Source of the DNA: an uncultured Tateyamaria sp.
GTDB lineage: Bacteria > Pseudomonadota > Alphaproteobacteria > Rhodobacterales > Rhodobacteraceae
NCBI RefSeq assembly: GCF_947488715.1
Contig: NZ_CANLAG010000005.1
Span: 186,001-250,000 of the forward strand
Length of the DNA: 64,000 bases
Direction: 5' to 3'
The first letter of the stretch is position 1; every line of letters begins with the position of its first letter. The translations under genes were made by a program, and so were the position numbers. Shown here one piece after another: positions 9,556-18,626 of the stretch. Below the pieces are notes generated by a model. It was not told the DNA's origin. It did not search any database and was given only the letters and a program-made list of their open reading frames with translations.

Positions 9556-10272
9556 ATGACGATTCAATTTTCGGGAAATGCGGCCCCGTTCATAGCGACC
9601 AGTCGCGATATTCTGGTGGCGCAGGGCATCAAGCTGACCATCGGGACGGATTTCGAGGAATATCGGGATATCGTCGCCGAGGAGCGCCCGATGCAAAAAT
9701 TGGGTGCCCCCTTTGATCCGTCGCAGCACAGCCTGACATCGGCCAATGCGTTCTGGCTGATTGGCCGATCCGAAGACGGGACGTTGATCCACACGCAAGC
9801 GGCCAAGCGCATCCGTCTGTCGGGCCGTCCGCTCAGCAGTTACCTCTTGCGCCAGTTCCGGGCATTTCCGCCGCCCCTCAAAGGCGTTGATCAGCGTCGG
9901 TCGCGGTTCCGCGCGACCCCAGGCACACACCGGATCGAGGGTACGGTCGCGTATCACGGCGAATTCTGGGTGGCCCCGGAACGTGGCAAATACCGTGGCG
10001 TCGGATTGGCACCGGTGCTTGGCCGTACGGGCATGCTCGAAATGATGCAAAAGTGGGACCCGGACTGGATCTACGGGTTCATCCTGAACGTGGTGGCGTT
10101 CAAAGGGTTCGCAGCCCGCATCGGGTATCTGCATCTTGAGCCGAGCGTTTTGAAATGGGTGGTCGATGGGCGGGACGCGCCGATTGACACGTTCCTTGCC
10201 TACAACAGCCGCGAAGACCTGGAATACCTGTTGGATATTCCGCTCAACGACGTCTTGCCGGAAGCGGCCTGA
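9556..10272 (+). CDS. Putative GNAT-like acetyltransferase, uncharacterised
   Basis: A 238-residue cytosolic protein that I do not recognise as a named family. Residues 135-152 (HGEFWVAPERGKYRGVGLA) have the form of GNAT motif A: a beta strand, then the R-x-x-G-x-A acetyl-CoA pyrophosphate loop (RGVGLA at 147-152) and a helix. Farther on, NVVAFKGFAARIGY resembles the N...GF segment near the GNAT acceptor-side strand. The start ATG at 9556 follows AGGAGACATGGG. It lies 95 bases after the HTH regulator and may be controlled by it. The fold is an inference from motif spacing; the substrate is unknown. Confidence 0.55.
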   Translation: MTIQFSGNAAPFIATSRDILVAQGIKLTIGTDFEEYRDIVAEERPMQKLGAPFDPSQHSLTSANAFWLIGRSEDGTLIHTQAAKRIRLSGRPLSSYLLRQFRAFPPPLKGVDQRRSRFRATPGTHRIEGTVAYHGEFWVAPERGKYRGVGLAPVLGRTGMLEMMQKWDPDWIYGFILNVVAFKGFAARIGYLHLEPSVLKWVVDGRDAPIDTFLAYNSREDLEYLLDIPLNDVLPEAA

Positions 10273-10281
10273 TGAAAGACT

Positions 10282-10310
10282 GCCAGAGGCTGCGACATGC
10301 GGCCTCTGGC
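10282..10310. terminator. Hairpin between convergent genes (bidirectional terminator)
   Basis: A perfect 9-base stem, GCCAGAGGC / GCCTCTGGC, with an 11-base loop lies in the 46-base gap between the GNAT-like gene and the convergent pckA. On the minus strand it is followed by GTCTTTC and on the plus strand by a T/G-rich run, so it could end both transcripts. Confidence 0.6.
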
Positions 10311-10318
10311 GTGGTTGT

Positions 10319-11917
10319 TCAGCCAATCGCGGCGGCGCGCACGTCGTCGTCGATGTGGGGCAGGTACTGGGCAAAGTTGTTCGAGAACATGTCCACCAGC
10401 TTGGCCGCCTGTGCGTCATAGGCCGCACCATCATCCCAGGTGCGGCGCGGATCGAGCAGGATGTCCGCCACGCCCGGCACCGACACCGGCACGTCAAAGC
10501 CAAAGTTGGGGTCCTTGCGGAATTCACCCTTGGCCAAAGTGCCGTCCAGCGCCGCGGTGAGCAGCGCGCGGGTGGCGCGGATAGGCATGCGGCTGCCTGT
10601 GCCGTAGGCGCCGCCGGTCCAACCGGTGTTCACCAGCCAGCAGGTTGCACCGTGCTTGGCGATCTTGTCTTGCAGCAGTTTGCCGTATTCCTCGGGACGG
10701 CGCGGCATGAACGGCGCGCCAAAGCAGGTGGAGAACGTGGGCTCAGGCTCGGTCACGCCGCGTTCTGTGCCTGCTACCTTGGAAGTAAAGCCAGAGAGGA
10801 AGTGGTACATCGCCTGCGCAGGCGTCAGGCGCGTTATCGGAGGCAGCACACCAAAGGCGTCGCAAGTCAGCATGATGATGTTCTTGGGGTGACCCCCCAG
10901 CGCGCTGGACGACGCGTTCGAGATGTATTCCAGCGGGTAGGCGCAGCGCATGTTGGCGGTCAGGCTGTCATCCTCGAAATCCAGTTCCATCGTGTCGGGG
11001 TTATGGACCATGTTTTCGATGACCGTGCCGAATTTCTCGGTCGTGGCGTAGATTTCCGGCTCTGCCTCGGCGCTCAGGTTGATCGTCTTGGCATAGCAGC
11101 CACCCTCGAAGTTGAAGGTGCCGCGGTTTGACCAGCCATGTTCGTCGTCGCCAATCAGCGTGCGACCGGGATCGGCAGACAGGGTCGTCTTGCCGGTACC
11201 GGACAGGCCAAAGAACACGGCCGTATCGACAGGGTTGCCGTGCGCGTGGTTGGCCGAGCAGTGCATCGGCATCACGCCTTTTTCCGGCAACAGGTAGTTC
11301 AGCAGCGTGAACACGGATTTCTTGTTTTCACCGGCGTATTCCGTGCCGCCGATCAGGATCATCTTGCGGTCAAAGTTCATCGCGATCACGGTTTCGGACC
11401 GGCAGTTGTGCTTGGCCGGGTCCGCCTGGAAGGACGGGCAGTTGATCACGGTGAAATCTGCGATGAAGTCGGCGAGGTCCTCGGCATCGGGACGGCGCAG
11501 CATGTGGCGGATGAACAGGCCGTGCCAGGCCAGCTCTGTCACCATACGCACGTTGATCGAATAGGATGGGTCCGCACCGCCCACGAGGTCCTGAACGTAG
11601 TATTCGCGCCCTTTCATGTGGGCGATCATGTCTTCGTAGAGGGCGTCGAACCCTTCGGGCGTCATTGCGGCGTTGTTTTCCCACCAGATGTGGTCTTCGA
11701 CGCTGGGCGTTTTGACGACATGTTTGTCCTTGGGCGAACGACCGGTGAACTTGCCAGTGGTGACCAGAAACGCGCCGCCCTTGCCCAATGTGCCCTCGTC
11801 ACGGGCCAGGGCCCGTTCGATCAGCGCGGGTTCGATCAAGTTATAATAGACATCGCCCAGCCCTTTGATCCCTTGATCTTCGAGGCGGAACTGCGGGTTT
11901 ACCCGTCCAAATGTCAT
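10319..11917 (-). CDS. pckA: Phosphoenolpyruvate carboxykinase (ATP)
   Basis: PckA converts oxaloacetate and ATP to phosphoenolpyruvate and CO2, the entry step of gluconeogenesis. The 532-residue product has the ATP-type hallmarks: [16 protein letters not shown] near the N-terminus, the P-loop [14 protein letters not shown], the metal site GDDEHGW, and [13 protein letters not shown]. It is transcribed away from chvI across a 347-base gap. pckA next to chvI-chvG is a recurring arrangement in alphaproteobacteria. It is functionally consistent with C4 acid production from acetyl-CoA through the ethylmalonyl-CoA pathway suggested by the mcd-like gene. Confidence 0.97.
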   Translation of the reverse strand: MTFGRVNPQFRLEDQGIKGLGDVYYNLIEPALIERALARDEGTLGKGGAFLVTTGKFTGRSPKDKHVVKTPSVEDHIWWENNAAMTPEGFDALYEDMIAHMKGREYYVQDLVGGADPSYSINVRMVTELAWHGLFIRHMLRRPDAEDLADFIADFTVINCPSFQADPAKHNCRSETVIAMNFDRKMILIGGTEYAGENKKSVFTLLNYLLPEKGVMPMHCSANHAHGNPVDTAVFFGLSGTGKTTLSADPGRTLIGDDEHGWSNRGTFNFEGGCYAKTINLSAEAEPEIYATTEKFGTVIENMVHNPDTMELDFEDDSLTANMRCAYPLEYISNASSSALGGHPKNIIMLTCDAFGVLPPITRLTPAQAMYHFLSGFTSKVAGTERGVTEPEPTFSTCFGAPFMPRRPEEYGKLLQDKIAKHGATCWLVNTGWTGGAYGTGSRMPIRATRALLTAALDGTLAKGEFRKDPNFGFDVPVSVPGVADILLDPRRTWDDGAAYDAQAAKLVDMFSNNFAQYLPHIDDDVRAAAIG

Positions 11918-12264
11918 GTGAACTCTCCTGATGCCGCGCTGCGGCTTTGGTGTCAGAGGTGGGGCATGGCGCCCGGAAACGACATCATGTCGCTCCGTTC
12001 CGGCGTCTTAACATGCGGATTCTGCACATGAACAGATGGGGGACCTCAGGTTAGCGCCACCATGACGACCGGTTGCGCAAACAGGGTTTCCATTAGGCAC
12101 ACTCAGGACGCGAATGTGCGGCAATTTAGCCATTCCTAACCAATTTCTGGCGAGTCTAGGGCGGCAATCACGCCCTGATTCGCACTTATTGATTGATTCG
12201 AAAGGCCAAAAACGGAACAATGGCGGAAAAATCAAAAATAACGAGCAGCACAAGGAAACAGGCA
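11918..12264. promoter_or_regulatory. Divergent promoter region pckA / chvI
   Basis: These 347 bases separate the divergent starts of pckA and chvI and must carry both promoters. I see an AAGGA-type ribosome site for chvI and AGGAG for pckA, but no confident -35/-10 pair. No gene-like frame with good features is present. Confidence 0.5.
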
Positions 12265-12966
12265 ATGTCAAAGATTGCATTGGTGGATGACGACAGGAAT
12301 ATCCTGACGTCCGTCTCCATGACTCTCGAAGCCGAAGGGTTCGAGGTCGAAACGTATAACGATGGTCAAGCCGCTCTCGACGCATTCAACAAGCGTCTGC
12401 CGGATATGGCTGTTCTCGACATCAAGATGCCGCGCATGGACGGGATGGACCTGCTTCAGCGGTTGCGGCAGAAAACCACGATGCCGGTGATCTTCCTGAC
12501 GTCAAAGGATGATGAGATCGACGAGGTGTTGGGCCTGCGCATGGGCGCCGACGACTACGTCAAAAAGCCGTTTTCCCAACGGCTTCTGGTGGAACGCATC
12601 CGCGCGCTGTTGCGTCGTCAGGATGCCGTGGCCGGGGATGTGGTTGGCGACACCGAAGAGACCAAGGTGATGGAACGCGGCGATCTGCGCATGGATCCGT
12701 TGCGTCACGCGGTGTCCTGGAAGGGGCGCGATGTGTCCCTGACGGTCACCGAATTCCTGCTGTTGCAGGCACTGGCACAGCGTCCGGGTTTCGTAAAATC
12801 GCGGGATCAGTTGATGGACGTCGCCTATGACGATCAAGTCTATGTGGATGACCGGACCATCGACAGCCACATCAAGCGTTTGCGCAAGAAGATGCGCAGC
12901 GCGGACGATGATTTCTCTGCGATTGAGACACTGTACGGCATCGGCTATCGTTACAACGAAGACTAG
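12265..12966 (+). CDS. chvI: Response regulator ChvI
   Basis: An OmpR-class response regulator of 233 residues. The receiver domain has the acidic pocket DDD (8-10), the phospho-acceptor D52 in [11 protein letters not shown], and the lysine in DDYVKKPF. A winged-helix DNA-binding domain follows ([11 protein letters not shown] and [16 protein letters not shown], ending GYRYNED). The ATG at 12265 was chosen because an AAGGAA site precedes it. ChvI with its kinase ChvG controls envelope, acid and host/stress responses in rhizobia and related bacteria. The kinase gene follows 36 bases downstream and the PTS genes after that, a conserved alphaproteobacterial order. Confidence 0.95.
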   Translation: MSKIALVDDDRNILTSVSMTLEAEGFEVETYNDGQAALDAFNKRLPDMAVLDIKMPRMDGMDLLQRLRQKTTMPVIFLTSKDDEIDEVLGLRMGADDYVKKPFSQRLLVERIRALLRRQDAVAGDVVGDTEETKVMERGDLRMDPLRHAVSWKGRDVSLTVTEFLLLQALAQRPGFVKSRDQLMDVAYDDQVYVDDRTIDSHIKRLRKKMRSADDDFSAIETLYGIGYRYNED

Positions 12967-13002
12967 GACGATGCCGGAATGGCTCTGGTCGAGGGGACCA
13001 TC

Positions 13003-14697
13003 ATGCGAGACATGAGCACCCCACCATCGCGCGACGGAGATGTCGTGCTGGGTGAGGATTGGGTGGCGCCGGAAACAGCCAGCTCCTCAGAAATGAGGGA
13101 TGGTCGCGCCCGGCGCGGCCTCATGTCGTTGGGGGGATCGCCTCTGGCGCGCAAGATCATCACATTCAACCTGATTGCGTTGAATGTGCTCGTCGCCGGT
13201 ATCCTGTACCTCAATTCGACCCGCGACAGTCTGGCGGTGCAACGCATCTCCGCCCTTGTGGCGCAGGCCGAACTGGTGGCCGACGTGATCGAGGCCAAAC
13301 TCCCCAGCGGATCGCCCGTCGATCTGGCCACGGGCGACGCCATCGACATGGAGGCCACGCTGGCCGAGATGGACGTCCGGGAACGGCACGAAGTGTTCGT
13401 GTTCGACACGCAGACGGACCTCGTGGCCCAGACGCAGGGGACGTTGGCGCCGCTGCAACCCACCAACGAGGGCGAAGATCTGGCGCTGCTGACGGATAGC
13501 CTGAGCTGGGTCTGGAACATCGTGTCGCGCCCCTTTGCGTCCGAACCCGAAGACACCCCATCTGTCGAAGACCAGTTGCGCCCGCTTGTGGATCGGTCAT
13601 TGGCCGGCGAAACGCAGGTGAGTGAAGGCATCGACGGCGCGGGTGGGGCGCTGTTCAGCGTCGTGACCCCGATCCAACTGGACGGTGCCGCCGTTGGCGT
13701 TGTCGCACTGACCAGCGCCTCAGGCGAAATCGACGCGATGGTGCGCAACGAACGCGAGCGGGTGCTACAGATGTTTGTGATCGCAACGCTTGTGTCCATC
13801 GGCCTGAGCCTCGTGCTGGCCTCCACCATTGCCAACCCGCTGGCTGATCTGGCCGCCGCGGCCGAGCTGGGCCGGGACAAGAACGCGCGCAAGGTCAATC
13901 CGGGCCGCATCCGCATCCCCGACCTGACTGCGCGGCCCGACGAGATCGGACGCCTGTCCGGTGCGTTGCGCGGCATGATCGCGGCGCTCTACAACCGCAT
14001 TGACGGCAATGAACAGTTCGCGGCCGACGTGGCGCACGAGATCAAGAACCCGCTGGCATCCCTGCGGTCTGCCGTTGGCACGTTGCGCATGGTCAAGCGC
14101 GACGATCAGCGCGAAAAGCTGCTCGATGTGATCGACCATGACGTCCGACGCCTGGACCGTCTGGTGAGTGATATTTCCAACGCCTCGCGGCTCGACAGTG
14201 AGCTTGTCAAAGAGGAAGAGGAATCCTTTAACCTGCTCACAATGCTGGGCAATCTTGGCCAGTACCTCGGCGAAGATGCGCGCGGCAAGGGGATCGAATT
14301 TATCACTGATCTGCCAGACAATCCAATTGATGTGCAGGGCCTCGAGGCGCGATTGGCGCAGGTTTTTGTCAACCTGATCACCAATGCGATTTCCTTTTGC
14401 GAGGATGGCGACGCGATCCGCATCTGGGCGCGCAAACGTGAAAACCGGGTACTTGTCGTCGTCGAGGACACCGGCCCCGGCATTCCGGATCAGGCCCTGA
14501 CCAAGATTTTCAAACGCTTCTACAGCCAACGTCCCGAAGAGCATTTTGGCAACAATTCCGGCCTTGGCCTCGCGATTTCGAAACAGATCGTCGAAGCGCA
14601 TGGCGGCGTCATCTGGGCCGAAAACATTCGTCCCACCGATGCCGACATCACGTCTGAACCGCTGGGCGCGCGCTTTGTCGTGGGCCTGCCCGTCTGA
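13003..14697 (+). CDS. chvG: Sensor histidine kinase ChvG
   Basis: The membrane kinase partner of ChvI, 564 residues from the chosen start. A cytosolic N-terminus is followed by a membrane segment (about 50-72), a periplasmic domain of about 180 residues, a second membrane segment (about 256-275) and a HAMP linker. The phospho-acceptor histidine lies in FAADVAHEIKNPLASL (H345). The ATP-binding domain has NLITNAISFCEDGD, DTGPGIP and GLGLAISKQIVEAHGG. The ATG at 13003 has GAGGGG upstream at good spacing; an ATG at 12979 would add eight residues. In alphaproteobacteria the periplasmic inhibitor ExoR can regulate ChvG; no exoR is in this window. Confidence 0.93.
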   Translation: MRDMSTPPSRDGDVVLGEDWVAPETASSSEMRDGRARRGLMSLGGSPLARKIITFNLIALNVLVAGILYLNSTRDSLAVQRISALVAQAELVADVIEAKLPSGSPVDLATGDAIDMEATLAEMDVRERHEVFVFDTQTDLVAQTQGTLAPLQPTNEGEDLALLTDSLSWVWNIVSRPFASEPEDTPSVEDQLRPLVDRSLAGETQVSEGIDGAGGALFSVVTPIQLDGAAVGVVALTSASGEIDAMVRNERERVLQMFVIATLVSIGLSLVLASTIANPLADLAAAAELGRDKNARKVNPGRIRIPDLTARPDEIGRLSGALRGMIAALYNRIDGNEQFAADVAHEIKNPLASLRSAVGTLRMVKRDDQREKLLDVIDHDVRRLDRLVSDISNASRLDSELVKEEEESFNLLTMLGNLGQYLGEDARGKGIEFITDLPDNPIDVQGLEARLAQVFVNLITNAISFCEDGDAIRIWARKRENRVLVVVEDTGPGIPDQALTKIFKRFYSQRPEEHFGNNSGLGLAISKQIVEAHGGVIWAENIRPTDADITSEPLGARFVVGLPV

Positions 14698-14703
14698 TCG
14701 GGC

Positions 14704-15129
14704 ATGGTCGAGACGCTGCGTGTCCATGCCAGTGCCGTCGCGCTGGGGGATCGGGGTGTCTTGATCACGGGCGCGTCGGGGACGGGCAAATCGTCGCTGG
14801 CCCTCTCGCTCATGGCCTATGGCGCGACGCTGGTTGCCGATGATCAAACGGACCTCTGGACGCAGGATGGCGCGCTTTGGGCGCGTGCGCCGCACACCAT
14901 CGAAGGGCTGATCGAGGCGCGCGGCACAGGCCTTTTGACCGCAGAGGCATCGCCCGCACGAATGGTCGTCGTGGTGGACATGGACAAAACCGAGCAAGAG
15001 CGCCTTCCACAATGGCACGAGGCGCGCTATCTCGGGCATGTCCTGCCCGTTCTGCACAAAGTCGAGAGCCCCGCTTGGCCGGCGGCGATCCTGCAATATC
15101 TCAAGGGTTCACGAAGGGATCCGCATTGA
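14704..15129 (+). CDS. hprK: HPr kinase/phosphorylase, short alphaproteobacterial form
   Basis: HprK phosphorylates HPr on a regulatory serine and can reverse the reaction. This 141-residue protein is only the catalytic domain; the N-terminal domain of the Firmicute enzyme (about 310 residues) is absent, as is normal in alphaproteobacteria. The Walker A loop GASGTGKSS lies at 23-31, and LVADDQT carries the acidic metal-binding residues. Its target serine is present in the HPr gene 1.3 kb downstream. Its stop overlaps the rapZ start (TTGA). Confidence 0.92.
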   Translation: MVETLRVHASAVALGDRGVLITGASGTGKSSLALSLMAYGATLVADDQTDLWTQDGALWARAPHTIEGLIEARGTGLLTAEASPARMVVVVDMDKTEQERLPQWHEARYLGHVLPVLHKVESPAWPAAILQYLKGSRRDPH

Positions 15130-16007
15130 CCCAAGCCCGCCGCCTTGTTCTTGTCACTGGCCCATCCGGGGCAGGACGATCCAGCGCCATCCGCGTTTTG
15201 GAGGACCTGGGCTATGAGGCCATCGACAACATGCCGCTGCGCCTGATCCGGGCGCTGTTGGACAACCCGATGCCGGACAAGCCGGTCGCCCTCGGGATTG
15301 ATCCGCGCAACCGGGATTTCTCGATCACGGCGATCATGGACGCGATGGGGCAGATTGCGGCGCTGCCGGATGTTGTGCCTGAGCTTTTGTACCTCGACTG
15401 TGGCACGGACGTGCTGTTGAACCGGTTTTCGGAAACGCGCCGCAGGCATCCGCTGGCCGAGGCCGACCGGGTCGAGGCGGGCATTCAACGCGAATTTGAG
15501 CTGCTGGCCCCGTTGCGCGCGCGTGCGGACGTGTTGATCGACACTTCCGATCTGAATGTGCATCAGTTGCGGGCAGAGGTGGAACACTGGTTTTCACCAG
15601 GCGATCACAGCCAGCTTGCCGTGTCCGTTCAAAGTTTCAGCTACAAACGCGGTCTGCCCCGGTCGGTGGACATGGTGTTCGATTGCCGGTTCCTGAAGAA
15701 CCCGTTTTGGGAGCCGTCGCTGCGCAGCGGCACCGGCCTGGATGCGGCGGTGCGCGCGCATATCTGGACCGATCCGCGCGCGCCCGAGTTCGAGCGCAAA
15801 GTGCGGGAAATGGTGCTGTGGTTGCTGCCCGCCTATCTGGATGAGGGCAAGTCGCATCTGTCGGTCGCCTTTGGCTGTACCGGCGGGCAACACAGGTCGG
15901 TTGCAATGGCAGAAACTCTGGCAGCGGCCCTTGCAGAGGCGCGCTGGCAGGTGTCTATTCGGCATCGCGAACTGGATCGCCGCAAACGGGAAGAGGCATC
16001 AGCTTGA
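15126..16007 (+). CDS. rapZ: RNase adapter RapZ-type nucleotide-binding protein
   Basis: A 293-residue P-loop protein of the RapZ/YvcJ family. E. coli RapZ delivers the small RNA GlmZ to RNase E to control glucosamine-6-phosphate synthesis; the role in alphaproteobacteria is not established. Motifs include GPSGAGRSS (12-20, with Arg where the classical Walker lysine would be), FSETRRRHPL, FSYKRGLPRSVDMVFDCRFL (20 residues) and AFGCTGGQHRSVAMAE, the C-terminal ligand-binding signature. The start is TTG at 15126, overlapping the hprK stop; an upstream extension lies inside hprK in another frame and is rejected. AAGGGA precedes the start. Location among PTS genes fits the family. Confidence 0.93.
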   Translation: MTQARRLVLVTGPSGAGRSSAIRVLEDLGYEAIDNMPLRLIRALLDNPMPDKPVALGIDPRNRDFSITAIMDAMGQIAALPDVVPELLYLDCGTDVLLNRFSETRRRHPLAEADRVEAGIQREFELLAPLRARADVLIDTSDLNVHQLRAEVEHWFSPGDHSQLAVSVQSFSYKRGLPRSVDMVFDCRFLKNPFWEPSLRSGTGLDAAVRAHIWTDPRAPEFERKVREMVLWLLPAYLDEGKSHLSVAFGCTGGQHRSVAMAETLAAALAEARWQVSIRHRELDRRKREEASA

Positions 16008-16399
16008 TCGGAATCGTGATCGTGGCCCATGGCGGGCTGGCTGGCGAATACCTCAAGGCCATCGAACATGTCGTTGGCGCCCAACCCGGTGTGCGCGCCA
16101 TCGCCATTGAGGCCGATCACAACCGAAAAGACAAAGAAGCAGAGATTTGCAAAGCCGCGGATGACGTTGATTCCGGCGATGGCGTGGTGCTGGTCACGGA
16201 CCTTTTTGGCGGATCGCCCTCAAACCTGAGCCTGCTGGCCTGCCGTCCGCAGGATAGGCGGATCCTGTATGGTGCAAATTTGCCCATGCTGATCAAACTC
16301 GCCAAAAGTCGCCAGATGGGCGTGGCGGATGCGGTGCGGCTGGCGTTGGACGCGGGCAAAAAGTATATCGACACACAGAATGTAAGTGCAGACAGATAG
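16004..16399 (+). CDS. PTS EIIA component, mannose-type fold
   Basis: A 131-residue soluble EIIA of the mannose family. The phosphorylatable histidine is H9 in GIVIVAHGGLAGEYL, and DLFGGSPSNLSL is the other family signature. No EIIB, EIIC or EIID follows, so this is a regulatory rather than a sugar-transport protein, as in other alphaproteobacterial nitrogen-type PTS chains. It starts with TTG overlapping the rapZ stop (TTGA), the second TTG start in succession. HPr follows after three bases. Its phosphate would come from HPr, itself charged by an EI encoded elsewhere. Confidence 0.92.
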   Translation: MIGIVIVAHGGLAGEYLKAIEHVVGAQPGVRAIAIEADHNRKDKEAEICKAADDVDSGDGVVLVTDLFGGSPSNLSLLACRPQDRRILYGANLPMLIKLAKSRQMGVADAVRLALDAGKKYIDTQNVSADR

Positions 16400-16402
16400 A
16401 TT

Positions 16403-16672
16403 ATGACCCAACGCCGACTTGAAATCGTGAACATCAAGGGCCTGCATGCGCGCGCCTCTGCCAAGCTGGTCGAAGTCGTGGAGGCGTTCGACGCCCAGGC
16501 CACGGTGGACAAGGATGGCATGTCTGCATCAGGCGACAGTATTATGGGCCTTTTGATGTTGGCAGCACCGATGGGAAGTTTTATTGACGTTGAAACCTCG
16601 GGTCCAGACGCTGACGCACTGGCCGAGGCAGTGTCGGCCCTGGTGGCGGACAAGTTCGGAGAAGAGGCCTGA
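16403..16672 (+). CDS. ptsH: Phosphocarrier protein HPr
   Basis: HPr, 89 residues, passes phosphate from EI to EIIA. The active-site histidine is H15 in NIKGLHARASAKLVEVV. The regulatory serine phosphorylated by HprK is kept: S46 in SGDSIMGLLMLAA. The gene is the last of the coupled hprK-rapZ-EIIA-ptsH string; only three bases separate it from the EIIA gene. With no sugar EIIBC in the window, it probably serves the regulatory PTS. Confidence 0.95.
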   Translation: MTQRRLEIVNIKGLHARASAKLVEVVEAFDAQATVDKDGMSASGDSIMGLLMLAAPMGSFIDVETSGPDADALAEAVSALVADKFGEEA

Positions 16673-16717
16673 GCCGTCGGTGGACCGCGCGGCTGGGCAG
16701 AAGAAGGTGGCGCACCC

Positions 16718-17596
16718 TTGGTCGATAGCACGCATAACATGACCAAATTGTCAGAGCCCGAAACCGTGAGCTTTGCCAAGTATGACCGGCGCAGCCTGTC
16801 CTATGCGTCGACGTTCGAGGACCCCTGGAAGGCGTCCTTTATCCGGGTGATGGAAGCATTCACTGGCAAGCTGACGATCCTCCGCCTGATCCGCAAGTTT
16901 GAACGCCAGGGCGCGCCGCAGGGCCAGGCGTTTTGGCGTGCGGCCCTGGATGTGATGGGCATCGACCTGACCACCCCGCAATCCCAGCTGGACCGCATCC
17001 CCAAGGAAGGGCCGGTGATCGTTGTCGCAAACCACCCGCATGGGATGGTCGACGGCATGATCTTTGCCGATCTGATTGGCCGCGTGCGCCCGGACTACCG
17101 CATTCTGACCCGGTCGCTGTTGACGGCGATCGACGAAGTGGCGGGCAGCTATATGATCCCCGTGCCGTTCCCGCACGAAGAAGACGCACAGCGCAAAGGC
17201 GTCGAGATGCGCGCAAAGGCGATGTCGCACCTCAAGGATGGCGGCGTTGTGGCGCTGTTTCCGTCAGGCGGTGTTGCCGCGTCCGAAACCTATTGGGGGC
17301 CAGCGGTGGAGGCCGAGTGGAACGTCTTTACCGCGCAGTTGATCCGCCGGTCGGGTGCAACGGTTGTGCCTATGAAATTCCCCGGTCAGAACAGCCGCGC
17401 CTATCAGATCGCAAACAAGCTGTCGCCGATGCTTCGGCAGGGGCTGTTGCTGCATGAAATCGTGCATTCGCTCAACAAGCCGCAGGGCCCGATCGTTGGC
17501 CATCCCTTGCCGCAAGAAGATGTGGCCAAGTGGAAAGACGATCCGCGCGGGTTCATGGCTTGGTTGCGTGATCACACTCTGTCGTTGACCGACTAG
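16718..17596 (+). CDS. Lysophospholipid acyltransferase family protein
   Basis: A 292-residue acyltransferase of the PlsC-like superfamily. The first motif reads VVANHPHGMVDGMIFADL; the His-to-Asp spacing (NHPHGMVD) differs by one residue from the textbook HX4D unless the second His is counted, a variant seen in a sub-branch of bacterial members. FPSGGVAA serves as the third (FPEG-like) motif. It probably acylates a lysophospholipid or a related polar lipid; the acceptor is unknown. The frame is open from a TTG at 16718, with the first ATG at 16739. It is 45 bases after ptsH and convergent with the hydroxybutyryl-CoA dehydrogenase gene, four bases apart. Confidence 0.82.
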   Translation: MVDSTHNMTKLSEPETVSFAKYDRRSLSYASTFEDPWKASFIRVMEAFTGKLTILRLIRKFERQGAPQGQAFWRAALDVMGIDLTTPQSQLDRIPKEGPVIVVANHPHGMVDGMIFADLIGRVRPDYRILTRSLLTAIDEVAGSYMIPVPFPHEEDAQRKGVEMRAKAMSHLKDGGVVALFPSGGVAASETYWGPAVEAEWNVFTAQLIRRSGATVVPMKFPGQNSRAYQIANKLSPMLRQGLLLHEIVHSLNKPQGPIVGHPLPQEDVAKWKDDPRGFMAWLRDHTLSLTD

Positions 17597-17600
17597 ACGG

Positions 17601-18476
17601 TCAGCGTGTCGGCACGGGCGTGTCGCCCCGGTAGTCATAGAACCCGCGTTTCGTCTTGCGCCCCAGCCACCCGGCCTCGACGTATTTGGTCAACAGCGGG
17701 CAGGGCCGGTATTTGGTATCTGCCAGCCCATCATGCAGCACGTTCATGATCGCGAGACACGTGTCCAGACCAATGAAATCGGCCAATTCCAGCGGCCCCA
17801 TCGGGTGATTGGCGCCCAGTTTCATCGACGAATCGATGGACATGACCGACCCGACACCTTCGTAGAGCGTATAGACCGCCTCGTTGATCATCGGCATCAG
17901 GATGCGGTTCACGATAAAGGCCGGGAAATCCTCGGCGGTGGCAGCGGTTTTGCCCAGGTTCGCCACAACGGCCTTGCAGGCCTCGAATGTCTCGGAATCT
18001 GTGGCGATGCCGCGGATCAGCTCGACCAGTTGCATCACCGGCACCGGGTTCATGAAGTGGAACCCCATGAACTTTTCCGGCCGGTCCGTCCGGCTGGCCA
18101 AACGGGTGATCGAAATCGAAGACGTGTTCGACGTGAGGATCGTGTGGGGTTGCAGGTGGGGCAACAGGTCTTCGAAAATGGCCTGTTTGACGGTTTCGCG
18201 CTCTGTCGCGGCCTCGATCACCAGATCGGTGCGGCCCAGCTCGCTCAGGGTCGGTGTTGTCAGAATACGGCCCATGGCGGCCGCTTTTTCGTCGGCGGAA
18301 ATCTTTTCGCGGCTGACCTGACGCTCGAGGTTGCGGTCGATCACCGTCATGGCTGTCTTGAGCGCCTCGTCAGAGACGTCGTTCAACAGCACGTCATACC
18401 CGGCCAGTGACATCACGTGGGCAATGCCATTGCCCATTTGTCCTGCGCCCACGATTCCTACGGTCCTGACGTCCAT
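17601..18476 (-). CDS. 3-hydroxybutyryl-CoA dehydrogenase
   Basis: A 291-residue NAD(P)-dependent 3-hydroxyacyl-CoA dehydrogenase that interconverts acetoacetyl-CoA and 3-hydroxybutyryl-CoA. The dinucleotide fold starts VGIVGAGQMGNGIAHV; the catalytic region contains FMGFHFMNPVPVMQLVE, and GPLELADFIGLDTCL lies in the C-terminal helical domain. The ATG at 18476 follows AAGGACAATC; an upstream extension of ten residues has no ribosome site. It is close to etfBA, and its product feeds either crotonyl-CoA and the ethylmalonyl-CoA pathway or butyrate-type metabolism. Similar proteins are named hbd or paaH elsewhere. Confidence 0.92.
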   Translation of the reverse strand: MDVRTVGIVGAGQMGNGIAHVMSLAGYDVLLNDVSDEALKTAMTVIDRNLERQVSREKISADEKAAAMGRILTTPTLSELGRTDLVIEAATERETVKQAIFEDLLPHLQPHTILTSNTSSISITRLASRTDRPEKFMGFHFMNPVPVMQLVELIRGIATDSETFEACKAVVANLGKTAATAEDFPAFIVNRILMPMINEAVYTLYEGVGSVMSIDSSMKLGANHPMGPLELADFIGLDTCLAIMNVLHDGLADTKYRPCPLLTKYVEAGWLGRKTKRGFYDYRGDTPVPTR

Positions 18477-18626
18477 GATTGTCCTTTCTGACGGTGGTTG
18501 CACCATAGGGGCAGGGCCGATGCGGGGGCAAGTGTTGCCGTTGCCCCAAAATGGTCACTTTCCATTAGGGAAATGGCAATCGGCTGCTGGCAATCTGGTG
18601 CTGGGTAAAAATTGAGAGTGGGTCTC

